Program-made: the position numbers and the translations under genes
Notes under the pieces: generated by a model
Seen by the model: only the letters and a program-made list of their open reading frames with translations
Database searches by the model: none
Told to the model about the DNA's origin: nothing
NCBI RefSeq assembly: GCF_024519435.1
Contig: NZ_JALJRZ010000003.1
Span: 486,328-550,327 of the forward strand
Direction: 5' to 3'
Length of the DNA: 64,000 nucleotides
Source: Terrabacter sp. Ter38
GTDB lineage: Bacteria > Actinomycetota > Actinomycetes > Actinomycetales > Dermatophilaceae
In this document: in pieces, positions 8,733 through 17,271 of the stretch
Layout of the letters: each line of letters starts with the position of its first letter
Numbering within the stretch: position 1 is the first letter of the stretch

Positions 8733-10553
8733 GTGACAGCGCAGGTACGCAGGGCTCGGTGGGTGCGGTTCGGCTGGGCAGCCGTCGACGCCTTGATCTG
8801 GGTCGTCATGCTCTTCGCCGCGCTCTGGATCCGCCTCGATTTCGGTCTCGACGACACCTATCTCAAGGGTACGGCGTACTTCGCCCTGGCGGCCATGGCC
8901 GGGCAGATTTTCGTCGGCTACCTCGTCGGGCCCTACTCGATCAGCCACGTCATGGGCTCGTTCGAGGAGGTCGCCGAGCTGATGACGACGACGGCCATCG
9001 TCGGCGCCCTGCTCTTCATCTGGTCCCTCATGGTTCAGCCTCCGGTCATCCCGCGCGGTGTGCCGCTCACGGCCGGCGCGTTGGCCATCGGCCTGATGTT
9101 TGCGCTCCGCTTCGTCGTGCGCACCGTCCGGTCGCACCGCGCGATGCAGACCGCCGCCGAGCGTCGCGCCATCATCCTCGGCGCCGGAGAAGCCGGCCGC
9201 CGTCTCCTGCGGAGCATGAAGTACGACGGCGCCGGGCACTTCGTGCCCGTGGCCCTCCTCGACGACGACCCGTCGAAGCACCGCCTGCGGCTGGAAGGGC
9301 TGCGCGTGCGCGGCACGAGGGCCGACCTGGCAGCCGTCGCCGAGCGCTACGAGGCCGACACCCTCGTCGTCGCCCTGCCGAACGCCGAGGCAGCCACGTT
9401 GCGTGACCTCGCGGCCCGTGCCGCCGACGCAGGCCTCGACGTCGTCAGCCTGCCGCCGCTCAAGGACATCATCGGCGGCCGACCGACGCCGAACGACCTG
9501 AGGGACCTCGACGTCGCCGACCTGCTCGGACGTCGCCCCGTGCAGCTCGACACGACCGCCATCGCCGACCAGATCTCGGGGCGGCGCGTGCTCGTCACGG
9601 GTGCCGGGGGCTCCATCGGGTCAGAGCTGTGCCGACAGATCGCCCGGTTCGGCCCCTCCCGCCTCTACATGCTCGACCGAGACGAGTCCGGCCTGCAGGC
9701 CACCGAGATGACCCTGTCAGGGCACGGGCTCCTCGACTCGGACGATCTCATCCTGGCCGACATCCGGGACCCGAAGGCCTTGGCCGACGCGTTCGAACGG
9801 GCGCGCCCCGAGGTCGTCTTCCACGCGGCCGCCCTCAAGCACCTGCCGCTGCTCGAGGCCCACCCGCTCGAGGCGTGGAAGAGCAACGTCGTGGGCACCC
9901 TCAACGTCCTGACGGCAGCGGAGGCGGCCGGCGTCTCGACCTTCGTCAACATCTCGACCGACAAGGCCGCCAACCCGACCTGCGTGCTCGGGTACAGCAA
10001 GCGCCTCGCCGAGCGACTGACCGCTGACTTCGCCCGTCGAGCCGATGGGCGCTACGTCTCTGTGCGCTTCGGCAACGTGCTCGGGTCGCGCGGCTCGGTG
10101 GTCCACGCCTTCACGGCACAGATCGAGCGCGGCGGCCCCATCACCGTCACCCACCCCGACGTGTGCCGCTACTTCATGCTCATTCCCGAGGCCTGCCAGC
10201 TCGTGCTCGAGGCCGCGTCCATCGGCGTCGACGGCGAGGTCATGGTGCTCGAGATGGGGGAGCAGGTGAAGATCCTCGAGGTGGCCAACACGCTGATCCG
10301 CATGAGCGGACGCCGCGACATCGACGTCGTCTTCACCGGTCTGCGACCGGGAGAGAAGCTCGGCGAGGAGCTCTTCTCTCCCAACGAGCGGCGACGGACC
10401 ACGGGGCATCCCCTGGTCGACAGCGTCGACGTTCCTTCGATCCAGCCCGAGACCGTCCTGGGAACCACCTTCGCCGGTGCCGAGAGCGGTCGCGAGTGGA
10501 TGCGTCATGAGGCCTTGATCGACGCCCAGCTCACCACGGAATCGGCCCGATGA
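8733..10553 (+). CDS. Membrane UDP-GlcNAc 4,6-dehydratase (PglF/WbpM/CapD family)
   Basis: A 606-residue protein with four N-terminal membrane helices (about 12-32, 47-66, 85-101, 110-128). A CoA-binding-like Rossmann domain follows (GAGEAGR from 150), then the catalytic SDR domain (VTGAGGSIGSEL from 288; STDKAANP 408-415; YSKR 421-424). Family members make the UDP-4-keto-6-deoxy-HexNAc used for bacillosamine, FucNAc4N or QuiNAc. The next two genes are a sugar aminotransferase and a phosphoglycosyl transferase, so the 4-keto sugar is probably aminated and loaded on undecaprenyl phosphate. GTG 8733 has a weak GGTGA 7 nt upstream. The stop overlaps the next start (ATGA). Confidence 0.88.
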   Translation: MTAQVRRARWVRFGWAAVDALIWVVMLFAALWIRLDFGLDDTYLKGTAYFALAAMAGQIFVGYLVGPYSISHVMGSFEEVAELMTTTAIVGALLFIWSLMVQPPVIPRGVPLTAGALAIGLMFALRFVVRTVRSHRAMQTAAERRAIILGAGEAGRRLLRSMKYDGAGHFVPVALLDDDPSKHRLRLEGLRVRGTRADLAAVAERYEADTLVVALPNAEAATLRDLAARAADAGLDVVSLPPLKDIIGGRPTPNDLRDLDVADLLGRRPVQLDTTAIADQISGRRVLVTGAGGSIGSELCRQIARFGPSRLYMLDRDESGLQATEMTLSGHGLLDSDDLILADIRDPKALADAFERARPEVVFHAAALKHLPLLEAHPLEAWKSNVVGTLNVLTAAEAAGVSTFVNISTDKAANPTCVLGYSKRLAERLTADFARRADGRYVSVRFGNVLGSRGSVVHAFTAQIERGGPITVTHPDVCRYFMLIPEACQLVLEAASIGVDGEVMVLEMGEQVKILEVANTLIRMSGRRDIDVVFTGLRPGEKLGEELFSPNERRRTTGHPLVDSVDVPSIQPETVLGTTFAGAESGREWMRHEALIDAQLTTESAR

Positions 10554-11686
10554 TGAGTCGCATCTACTTGTCGAAGGCCGAGGTCACCGAGGTCGAGGAG
10601 ACATACGTCCTGGACGCGCTGCGCTCGGGGTGGATCGCACCTCTGGGCCCGCACGTCGACGCCTTCGAGGCCTCGATCGCCGAACGGGTGGGCGTCGCCG
10701 GGGCGCTGGCCCTGTCCTCCGGTACGGCCGCCCTGCACCTGGCACTCCTCGACGCCGGTGTCGGCCCGGGCACGCACGTCCCCGTCTCCAGCCTGACGTT
10801 CGCCGCGACAGTCAACGCGATCCTCTACACGGGCGCCGAGCCGGTCCTCGTCGATGCGCAGCCCAGCGACGGCAACGTCGACGTTGACCTCATGGTCCAC
10901 GCCGTCGACACGCTGCAGGCGGAGGGCAAGACGGTGCCTGCTGTCGTGCCCGTCGACCTTTTCGGGCGCTGCGTCGACTACTCCCGTCTGCTGCCCGAGC
11001 TCGAGGCGCGAGGCGTCCTCGTCGTCGAGGACGCGGCCGAGGCTCTGGGCGCGTCGCACGCAGGGCGGGCCGCTGGCTCCTTCGGCCGGTCTGCCGCCCT
11101 GTCCTTCAACGGCAACAAGATCATGACCACCTCGGGGGGTGGCATGCTGCTGAGCAACGACCTCGACCTGCTGGACCGAGCGCGTTACCTCTCCACCCAG
11201 GCGCGCCAGCCTGTGCCCTGGTACGAGCACACCGACGTCGGCTACAACTACCGGATGTCCAACATCCTCGCGGCACTGGGTCGAGGACAGCTTGAACGGC
11301 TTGACGCCATGATCGCCCGACGCCGCGAGATCCGCGACCGGTACGCCAAGGCGCTAGCGCCCCACGGAGACGTGCGGCTGCTGGGTCGCTCCGGCGCCGA
11401 CACCGATGACGAAGACAACTGTTGGCTCACGACGATCATCATCGACCGTGAGGGCACCGACGTGGCGAACAAGGCCGTGTCGGCTCTCAACGGCGCAGAC
11501 ATCGAGGCGCGCCACGTCTGGAAACCGATGCACCTGCAACCGGTCTATGCGCCGCACCGCTCGTTCGTCAACGGAGTGTCCGACGACCTCTTCCGCACGG
11601 GGGTGACGCTTCCGAGTGGTGCAGGTCTGAGCAATGACGAGCTCGACAGGGTCATCGTCGCGCTGGTCGCGCATCTGGAGGGTTGA
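10550..11686 (+). CDS. PLP-dependent sugar-nucleotide aminotransferase (DegT/DnrJ/EryC1, PglE-like)
   Basis: A 378-residue fold-type-I aminotransferase. SSGTAALHLAL is the phosphate-binding segment, VVEDAAEALGA carries the Asp that pairs with the pyridine nitrogen, and SFNGNK ends in the PLP lysine (K190). YNYRMSNI-LAA and HVWKPMH are typical of sugar aminotransferases. It likely converts the 4-keto-6-deoxy product of the preceding dehydratase into a 4-amino sugar. Its ATG overlaps the upstream stop by 4 nt. No dedicated PglD-type acetyltransferase follows, so the amino group may stay free. Confidence 0.88.
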   Translation: MMSRIYLSKAEVTEVEETYVLDALRSGWIAPLGPHVDAFEASIAERVGVAGALALSSGTAALHLALLDAGVGPGTHVPVSSLTFAATVNAILYTGAEPVLVDAQPSDGNVDVDLMVHAVDTLQAEGKTVPAVVPVDLFGRCVDYSRLLPELEARGVLVVEDAAEALGASHAGRAAGSFGRSAALSFNGNKIMTTSGGGMLLSNDLDLLDRARYLSTQARQPVPWYEHTDVGYNYRMSNILAALGRGQLERLDAMIARRREIRDRYAKALAPHGDVRLLGRSGADTDDEDNCWLTTIIIDREGTDVANKAVSALNGADIEARHVWKPMHLQPVYAPHRSFVNGVSDDLFRTGVTLPSGAGLSNDELDRVIVALVAHLEG

Positions 11687-11689
11687 ACC

Positions 11690-12373
11690 GTGCGCTGGCG
11701 TCGTGCCAAACGCGGTTTCGACCTTGTGGTCGCCGTGCCGCTGCTGCTTGTCACGCTGCCGGCCCAGTTGGTTGTCGCGGCCGTCGTCGCACGCCGACTT
11801 GGGAGGCCAGTCCTCTTCAGCCAGCAGCGGCCGGGACTGGGGGGTGAGCCATTCACGCTCTATAAGTTCCGCACCATGGTTCCCGTGAACGAGGCACTCG
11901 GGCTGGTCGACGACGGTGCCCGGATGACCGACTGCGGGCGTTGGCTCCGGTCGACCAGTCTCGATGAGCTACCGACGCTCTGGAACGTCGTCCGCGGCGA
12001 CATGTCGCTCGTCGGGCCACGGCCGTTGTTGGTGGCGTACCTACCGCTGTATACGCCGACGGAAGCCCGGCGCCACGACGTCCGGCCCGGTGTCACCGGG
12101 CTGGCCCAGGTGTCTGGGCGAAACGCAATCTCGTGGGACGACCGTCTGCGGCTCGATGTCGAATACGTCGATCGGGCGTCGTTTGCCCTCGACGTCAGCA
12201 TCCTCTGGAGAACCGTCATGTCGGTGGGGCGGCGCCAGGGGATCAGTGCGCCGGACCACGACACGATGCCGCTGCTGACGCGCAAACTGACCGACAGCAA
12301 CGTTGACCATGTAACCCCGATGTCCATCCCGTCCGGTGCGCTCACCACCGCTCGACCCGAGGAAGACGGATGA
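11690..12373 (+). CDS. Polyprenyl-phosphate phosphoglycosyl transferase (PglC-type initiating sugar transferase)
   Basis: A 227-residue monotopic enzyme that starts repeat-unit synthesis on the cytoplasmic face by moving a sugar-1-phosphate to undecaprenyl phosphate. One N-terminal re-entrant or membrane helix (10-33) is followed by KFRTM (59-63). The catalytic Asp-Glu pair lies in SLDELPTLWNV (D92-E93), and GDMSLVGPRPLL and RPGVTGLAQVSGRN are signature segments. It is the minimal PglC form without the WbaP extension. The C-terminal 35 residues are variable. GTG start 4 nt after the aminotransferase stop; the stop overlaps the flippase ATG. Confidence 0.9.
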   Translation: MRWRRAKRGFDLVVAVPLLLVTLPAQLVVAAVVARRLGRPVLFSQQRPGLGGEPFTLYKFRTMVPVNEALGLVDDGARMTDCGRWLRSTSLDELPTLWNVVRGDMSLVGPRPLLVAYLPLYTPTEARRHDVRPGVTGLAQVSGRNAISWDDRLRLDVEYVDRASFALDVSILWRTVMSVGRRQGISAPDHDTMPLLTRKLTDSNVDHVTPMSIPSGALTTARPEEDG

Positions 12374-13782
12374 GAACGCGGACTGCGCTCGGCTTTGCCG
12401 TGGGCCCGGTCACAACGGCACTGATCAGTCTGGTCGCGGTACCGATCGTAGCTTGGGCATTCAGCCCCGAAGACGTAGCACGATACAACCTGCTGCAGAT
12501 CTTCGTCTCGTTCGCGGTTCTCTTGGTGACGCTCGGATTGGACCAAGGATACGTACGCCATTTCCACGAGGCCCACGACAGGGCGGTGCTTCTGCGAAGC
12601 TGCGTTCTTCCCAGTGCGTTGCTCTTTGCCGCCTTGGCAGTGCCGGCGGCAATTGCAAGTGGCCCCCTCGCCGACCTCCTGCTCGGCAGTTCAGACGCCA
12701 GAGTCTTTCCTATCGCTATCGCCTGTGCCGCAGCGGCAATAATCTCCAGATTTCTGTCACTCATCCTGCGCATGGAGGAGCGGGCTCTCGCGTTCTCGGC
12801 GAGCCAGCTAATCCCCAAGGCCGTCTTCCTCGTCGCCATTGGACTGCTCCTGATATTCGTCGTTCGGCGCGACTTCCTTACCCTCTCGTATGCATTTCTG
12901 GCCTCCTGGGTGACAGTCGCCGCGGTCACCGGCTGGAGCACGAGAACGCACTGGCAGAAGGCAGTTCGAGTTCGGACCGACCGCGACCTTGTCCGGTCCT
13001 TGATCCGTTACAGCGCCCCCCTCATCTTCGCTGGGCTTGCGTACTGGGCGTTGACGGCCACGAGTGCGATGGCGTTGCGCTACCTGTCCAGCCTCAGCGA
13101 ACTAGGGGTGTACTCCGTCGCGCTCACCTTTGCCGGTGCAGCCATCGTCGTGCAGACGATCTTCTCGGTGGTCTGGGCGCCGATCGTGTATCGGTGGGTG
13201 GCTCAGGGGGCCGATCTCGAACGGGTAGATGTCGTGACGCACCAGGTTCTCGCTGTTGTCACGGCCGTCCTCGTCCTCGTCGGGTCACTTTCCTGGCTCA
13301 CGGACGTCGTGCTGCCGCCCACGTACGACGGCGTCAAGTATCTGGTGATCGGAAGCATCCTCCAGCCACTGCTCTACACCCTGTCGGAAGCGACGGGTAT
13401 CGGTATCAACATCACGAGGCGCACAGTGTGGTCGGTGTGGTGCACCCTTTTCGCCCTCATCGTCAGCGTGGGTCTCAATCTCGCGCTGACACCGGCGCTC
13501 GGTGCGAAGGGCGCCGTTGTGGCAAATACTCTTGCATACTTCGCCTTTTTCGTAGCGCGTACGGAAGCGTCGGTACACACGTGGCGTCATTTTCCACGAA
13601 AGCGGCTATACGCGGTAACAGGCTTCGCAGTCGCGGGCGCCTTGGCGACGGTCGTCTTGGGACCAGCAAGCGGGTATTGGTACGCCGTCGGCTGGGCCGT
13701 TCTGGGCCCGGTCGTCATATGGATTTTCCGGCACCAATGGGGGACGATAGTGCGCCTTCGTGGCGTGCCGGTCTCGGCCTAG
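12370..13782 (+). CDS. Lipid-linked oligosaccharide flippase (Wzx-like, MATE/MOP superfamily)
   Basis: A 470-residue protein with about 12-14 hydrophobic segments, the usual size for Wzx. It should flip the undecaprenyl-PP repeat unit to the outer face. Charged residues such as RHFHEAHDR fall in predicted loops. The ATG overlaps the upstream stop. Codon use shifts here: AAT, ATA, GCA and TTT appear often, unlike the flanking housekeeping genes, which suggests acquisition by transfer. It is the last gene of the plus-strand half and meets the minus half within 50 bp. Confidence 0.82.
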   Translation: MRTRTALGFAVGPVTTALISLVAVPIVAWAFSPEDVARYNLLQIFVSFAVLLVTLGLDQGYVRHFHEAHDRAVLLRSCVLPSALLFAALAVPAAIASGPLADLLLGSSDARVFPIAIACAAAAIISRFLSLILRMEERALAFSASQLIPKAVFLVAIGLLLIFVVRRDFLTLSYAFLASWVTVAAVTGWSTRTHWQKAVRVRTDRDLVRSLIRYSAPLIFAGLAYWALTATSAMALRYLSSLSELGVYSVALTFAGAAIVVQTIFSVVWAPIVYRWVAQGADLERVDVVTHQVLAVVTAVLVLVGSLSWLTDVVLPPTYDGVKYLVIGSILQPLLYTLSEATGIGINITRRTVWSVWCTLFALIVSVGLNLALTPALGAKGAVVANTLAYFAFFVARTEASVHTWRHFPRKRLYAVTGFAVAGALATVVLGPASGYWYAVGWAVLGPVVIWIFRHQWGTIVRLRGVPVSA

Positions 13783-13827
13783 CCCGTATTGACTGACCCC
13801 TCAGCCATTCCGGGCGGTCACCCCATA

Positions 13828-13852
13828 CCGTCTAAAGGGGCCTTTCAGACGG
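13828..13852. terminator. Hairpin between the two convergent polysaccharide operons
   Basis: CCGTCT/AGACGG and AAAGG/CCTTT pair around a GG loop, with one bulged C. The hairpin overlaps the stop codon of the minus-strand glycosyltransferase (13832). It is placed to terminate both converging operons. Confidence 0.5.
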
Positions 13853-15946
13853 GGTTTGCAACTTGTCGTAACGAGCGACGACGGACCTCAGTACTTCGGC
13901 GGTGTCGTCAGCTCGGCTGCGCCACGAATGCTCCTTGACAGCGCTCTGACGGCCGCGGGCTCCCAGTCGAGCGGCTCTCTGGGGGTCGGCTGCGATGGAC
14001 CGGACAGCCTCAGCCAGAGCGGGTACGTCCCCTGGAGGCACGAGTAGTCCACAGTCTGCATCTCGGATCGTTTCGGCCATGCCGGGCAGGTCAGATGCGA
14101 TGACCGGGACTCCGCACGCCATGGACTCGAACATTTTCAGCGGCGCGAGACCGCTTGAGGTGTGGTCGCGTGTGCTCTTCTGTCCACGGTCCTGCGCCGA
14201 GGCCGCCATTGGGAGGAGGGAGGCCAAGGACCCTGCGACGAGCCCGGGAATCTCGGCGTAGGGACGTCGACCGAGGTAGACGACGTGAAGGCCGTCAGCT
14301 CTATGCTCGACCTCTTCGCGCATCTGCCCGTCGCCGGCAATCACCAACGCGACGTCGGAAGGCCAAGGGGCCGAGCTTGCCGCCTCCAAAGCGATCTCGA
14401 TGCCCTGCCAGGGCGCGAGGGCTCCAAAGAAGACGACGTAGCGGTCGGGCAGGCCAGTGGGTGGCGCGGCGCCAGGTCGGAAGAGCTCGACGTCAGCACC
14501 GTTGGAGACCAGATGGCCCCCGTCGATACCGGCGTCGGCCCTGAGCCACTGCACTAGCTGCGGTGTGACGGTGATGACGGCATCGGCAGATCGCATCTGC
14601 ACTCGATCTGCCCTCTCGACCCAAGATCGGATCCTGCGCAGCCCCGGCCAGGCGACCAGCGCGTCGTCGTGTGGTCCGTTGACTTCTTGGACAACTGGAG
14701 TTCGGATCAGTCTCGCGACGATGGCGGCTGGGAAGGCGGCGAAGTGCGAGCGCACATAAAAGGCATCGCTGCGGCTGAGCCCTGCCAGCGCCCGCCTTTG
14801 GATCTGTGCGAACTGTGCCAAGCGAGTGATGACGGAGGGCGGCTTTGGCCCATAGACCGGCTTGACAACTCGAACCGACCACCCACCGGCGGCCAGGCCG
14901 CGGACGATCTCATGCACGTGGGCATGTGCGGCTTGTCCCTCGTTCGTCGCCTGAAGCGTCAGGTAGGTCAGGCGCGGGGCAGGCGGCTCGTCTGACAACA
15001 TGGACAGGTGACGGGCGAGATTCTGGAACCGCGTGGTTGGATCGAAGGTCGTGCGTGCCCATCGGGCAGCGCCTTCGTCGGGCTTGAGTCGCCCGGCGGC
15101 CCACTCCCGCGCCACCTTGGCCAACGCTCGACAGACGGCGTCCCTGTCTAATTCGACGTTGAGCGTGTGCTTTAGCGCCTGCGAATAGAGAACTGGACGC
15201 CCGAAGAGCAGCCCCTCGACCGCCGTGCCTCCAATGGAGTCGTGCTGAACGAGCCGCAACACGCATGTCGCTTGTGCATAGGCGGTAGCCGGGTCTTCGA
15301 CCCATCCCAAGAAGTGAAGGTTGGGCGGAGGTTCCTCCACCCAACTTCCTGTGCCGCCCATGACCTCGAAGCGGACCTCGGGAAGTTGTCGAGCCGCAGC
15401 CACGATGATGGCACCACCGTAAAAGTCCGATCTCGAGTCCGGAACGTACGTCAGAACTGTGAACTGTGGCGGGAATGGTGGGAGCACGTCTGGCGCTTGC
15501 ACCGTCCGCCAGGGAAATCCGACGACCGGTGCAGAGATCCCGGCCCGGGCGAGTTCTGACCGGAGGGGCTCCGAGCCTGAGAGGTGGTGGTCCACTCCCA
15601 GTGCGGGGGTCCGCCAAGCGGCCACCTGAGATCCCCGCGCGAGGTCTGAGGTGAGATGCAGGACGTCGCTGCCGATCCAGTAGCAGGCGGTTGTCGCTCC
15701 CCGACCGAAGAGTCTGAGTGCCCAGTCGAAGGCAAGTCCTCGCCACGTCCGTGCCCCAGGCCGGAAGCCCACTCGCACTAGGACGTCCGCCGCCTGCACT
15801 CGCGCCCATGTGGTCGGGCTGAGGGCCTCTCGCGCGGAGTCCAATGGCACACCCTCGACCCTGAAACCTACATCCTGCAAACCGGCTGAGAGTTTTCGAA
15901 CCCAACCGCCTTGTCCGATCAGCACGTACTTGGGATGCATCTTCAC
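13832..15946 (-). CDS. Double-domain glycosyltransferase (two GT-B modules in one chain)
   Basis: About 704 residues, twice the normal size. The first half (to about 320) has GT-B-like features: YWIGSDV, then VLTYVPDSRSDFYGG, and HDSIGGTAVEGLLFGRPVLYS near the donor site. The second half is a complete GT4 enzyme beginning YLTLQATNEGQAAH, with FFGALAPWQGIE, GDGQMREEVE and KMFESMACGVPVIASD. Each half could add one sugar to the lipid-linked repeat unit. GTG 15946 is preferred because GGAAGG lies 5 nt upstream and it gives a 4-nt overlap with the upstream stop. ATG 15940 is the alternative. Donors and acceptors are unknown. Confidence 0.78.
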   Translation of the reverse strand: MKMHPKYVLIGQGGWVRKLSAGLQDVGFRVEGVPLDSAREALSPTTWARVQAADVLVRVGFRPGARTWRGLAFDWALRLFGRGATTACYWIGSDVLHLTSDLARGSQVAAWRTPALGVDHHLSGSEPLRSELARAGISAPVVGFPWRTVQAPDVLPPFPPQFTVLTYVPDSRSDFYGGAIIVAAARQLPEVRFEVMGGTGSWVEEPPPNLHFLGWVEDPATAYAQATCVLRLVQHDSIGGTAVEGLLFGRPVLYSQALKHTLNVELDRDAVCRALAKVAREWAAGRLKPDEGAARWARTTFDPTTRFQNLARHLSMLSDEPPAPRLTYLTLQATNEGQAAHAHVHEIVRGLAAGGWSVRVVKPVYGPKPPSVITRLAQFAQIQRRALAGLSRSDAFYVRSHFAAFPAAIVARLIRTPVVQEVNGPHDDALVAWPGLRRIRSWVERADRVQMRSADAVITVTPQLVQWLRADAGIDGGHLVSNGADVELFRPGAAPPTGLPDRYVVFFGALAPWQGIEIALEAASSAPWPSDVALVIAGDGQMREEVEHRADGLHVVYLGRRPYAEIPGLVAGSLASLLPMAASAQDRGQKSTRDHTSSGLAPLKMFESMACGVPVIASDLPGMAETIRDADCGLLVPPGDVPALAEAVRSIAADPQRAARLGARGRQSAVKEHSWRSRADDTAEVLRSVVARYDKLQTPSERPL

Positions 15947-17271
15947 AATTGCCTTCCGATCCTGACGCCGGGTGGTGGCTCGGTTTCTGGATCTGCCGAC
16001 TCGGCGCCGTCGTTCTTGGCGAGTGTCGAACCGCGAAACAGCGAGGACTGGACGGTGAGTATGACGCAGACCCAGGCGAGTGAGCTGGCTGCGGGGCTGT
16101 CCATGGGACTGGCGGTGTAGGAGAAGATTGCGAGAGCGGCCGCGACGAGCATTAGCTTCCATGCTTGGTGAATCGCTCGCGGCAGGACGATGAACGGTGA
16201 TGCCAACGCGAGTACGTAGGCACACACCAACAGCAGACCCCCCTGGAGGTAGTAGCTGACGAACTGGTTGTCGATCGAGCCGCCAAACTTGAGCTGCGGC
16301 GGCCCAAGCGTTCCGAACACATAGTCCTTGACGAAATCGTTGGCCCGTTCCCATCCGACGTAGCGCCCAGATAGGTTGGCGTCTTCACTCGCGCCCGCTC
16401 CTGTGAGAACGCCCAGCCCTGAGTTGAAGCGGTTCACGGCTCCAGCCTCGACAAGCCTGGAAAAGCCCCCGAAAAGGGCCACAAGGCCCGCAGTGACAGC
16501 AGCCAGCGCCATCGCGACGAGGCTCAACTTGGCGGTTCGCGGCCGAAGGAGGTTCGCCACCATCATCGTGAGGAGAAGGAGGGCGAAAGCCAGCCATGCC
16601 GTTCTGGATTGGGAGGCAAAGACGCCGATGGTGCCAAGCCCTATCGCGATCGCCCTTCGTCGTCCCTGCAGGTAAAGCGCACCAAAGATGACCGCCAGAA
16701 CACTCCACAACCCGAACTCGTTCGGGTTCACGAACAAGCCTGTGCTCCGCGACGAGATCACGTAGGACTCGCTGTACGCCGCCTGGGTCTCGGCGTCCCA
16801 GTTGAGGGCGGAGCTCCACAGCCCTGCAGGCATAACTCCGACGCGCGCGAGCAGCTGTCCTAGTCCATAGACGCCCTGCCCCACCACGGCGATGAAGACA
16901 GGTCCCCGAAGGTCGACCTGCCATCGCGATGCCGCCGTCCCGAGCACCAGGATGGAGACGGGGACCAGAACGACAACGAAGCCGTAGAGGGCTCGCAACT
17001 CGTAATCCCCGACGAGCACTCCGATGAAAGGCAGCAACACCAAGAGGGTGAACAGCGGCCCGACCGTGGAAAGGAAGAGTCCCTTGGCCTGGGGGCCGTC
17101 GACTCGGATCTTGAGCGTGAACCAGAGGAGCGCCGATAGCCCCAAGAACATCATCTCGGGCAGGCTCACTGCTCCGCGGCCGCCCGTCGACGCGGCAACG
17201 GTCAGCCGCTGCCCGAACAAAAGGTAGAACGCCAAGCTGGCCGCCGTGAGGCGGGTCAGGAAGATGCGCAT
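15943..17271 (-). CDS. O-antigen ligase / Wzy polymerase-like membrane protein
   Basis: A 442-residue, highly hydrophobic protein with about ten membrane helices and a larger outside loop (around residues 300-350, GRYVGWERANDFVKDYVFG), as in the WaaL/Wzy superfamily. In a Wzx-dependent locus of a Gram-positive organism, a polymerase role (Wzy) is more likely than lipid-A ligation. A conserved RSTGLFVNPNEFG segment fits this family. ATG 17271 overlaps the end of the upstream glycosyltransferase by 16 nt. An earlier in-frame ATG exists but lengthens the overlap. The C-terminal tail is hydrophilic and Pro-rich. Confidence 0.78.
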   Translation of the reverse strand: MRIFLTRLTAASLAFYLLFGQRLTVAASTGGRGAVSLPEMMFLGLSALLWFTLKIRVDGPQAKGLFLSTVGPLFTLLVLLPFIGVLVGDYELRALYGFVVVLVPVSILVLGTAASRWQVDLRGPVFIAVVGQGVYGLGQLLARVGVMPAGLWSSALNWDAETQAAYSESYVISSRSTGLFVNPNEFGLWSVLAVIFGALYLQGRRRAIAIGLGTIGVFASQSRTAWLAFALLLLTMMVANLLRPRTAKLSLVAMALAAVTAGLVALFGGFSRLVEAGAVNRFNSGLGVLTGAGASEDANLSGRYVGWERANDFVKDYVFGTLGPPQLKFGGSIDNQFVSYYLQGGLLLVCAYVLALASPFIVLPRAIHQAWKLMLVAAALAIFSYTASPMDSPAASSLAWVCVILTVQSSLFRGSTLAKNDGAESADPETEPPPGVRIGRQL

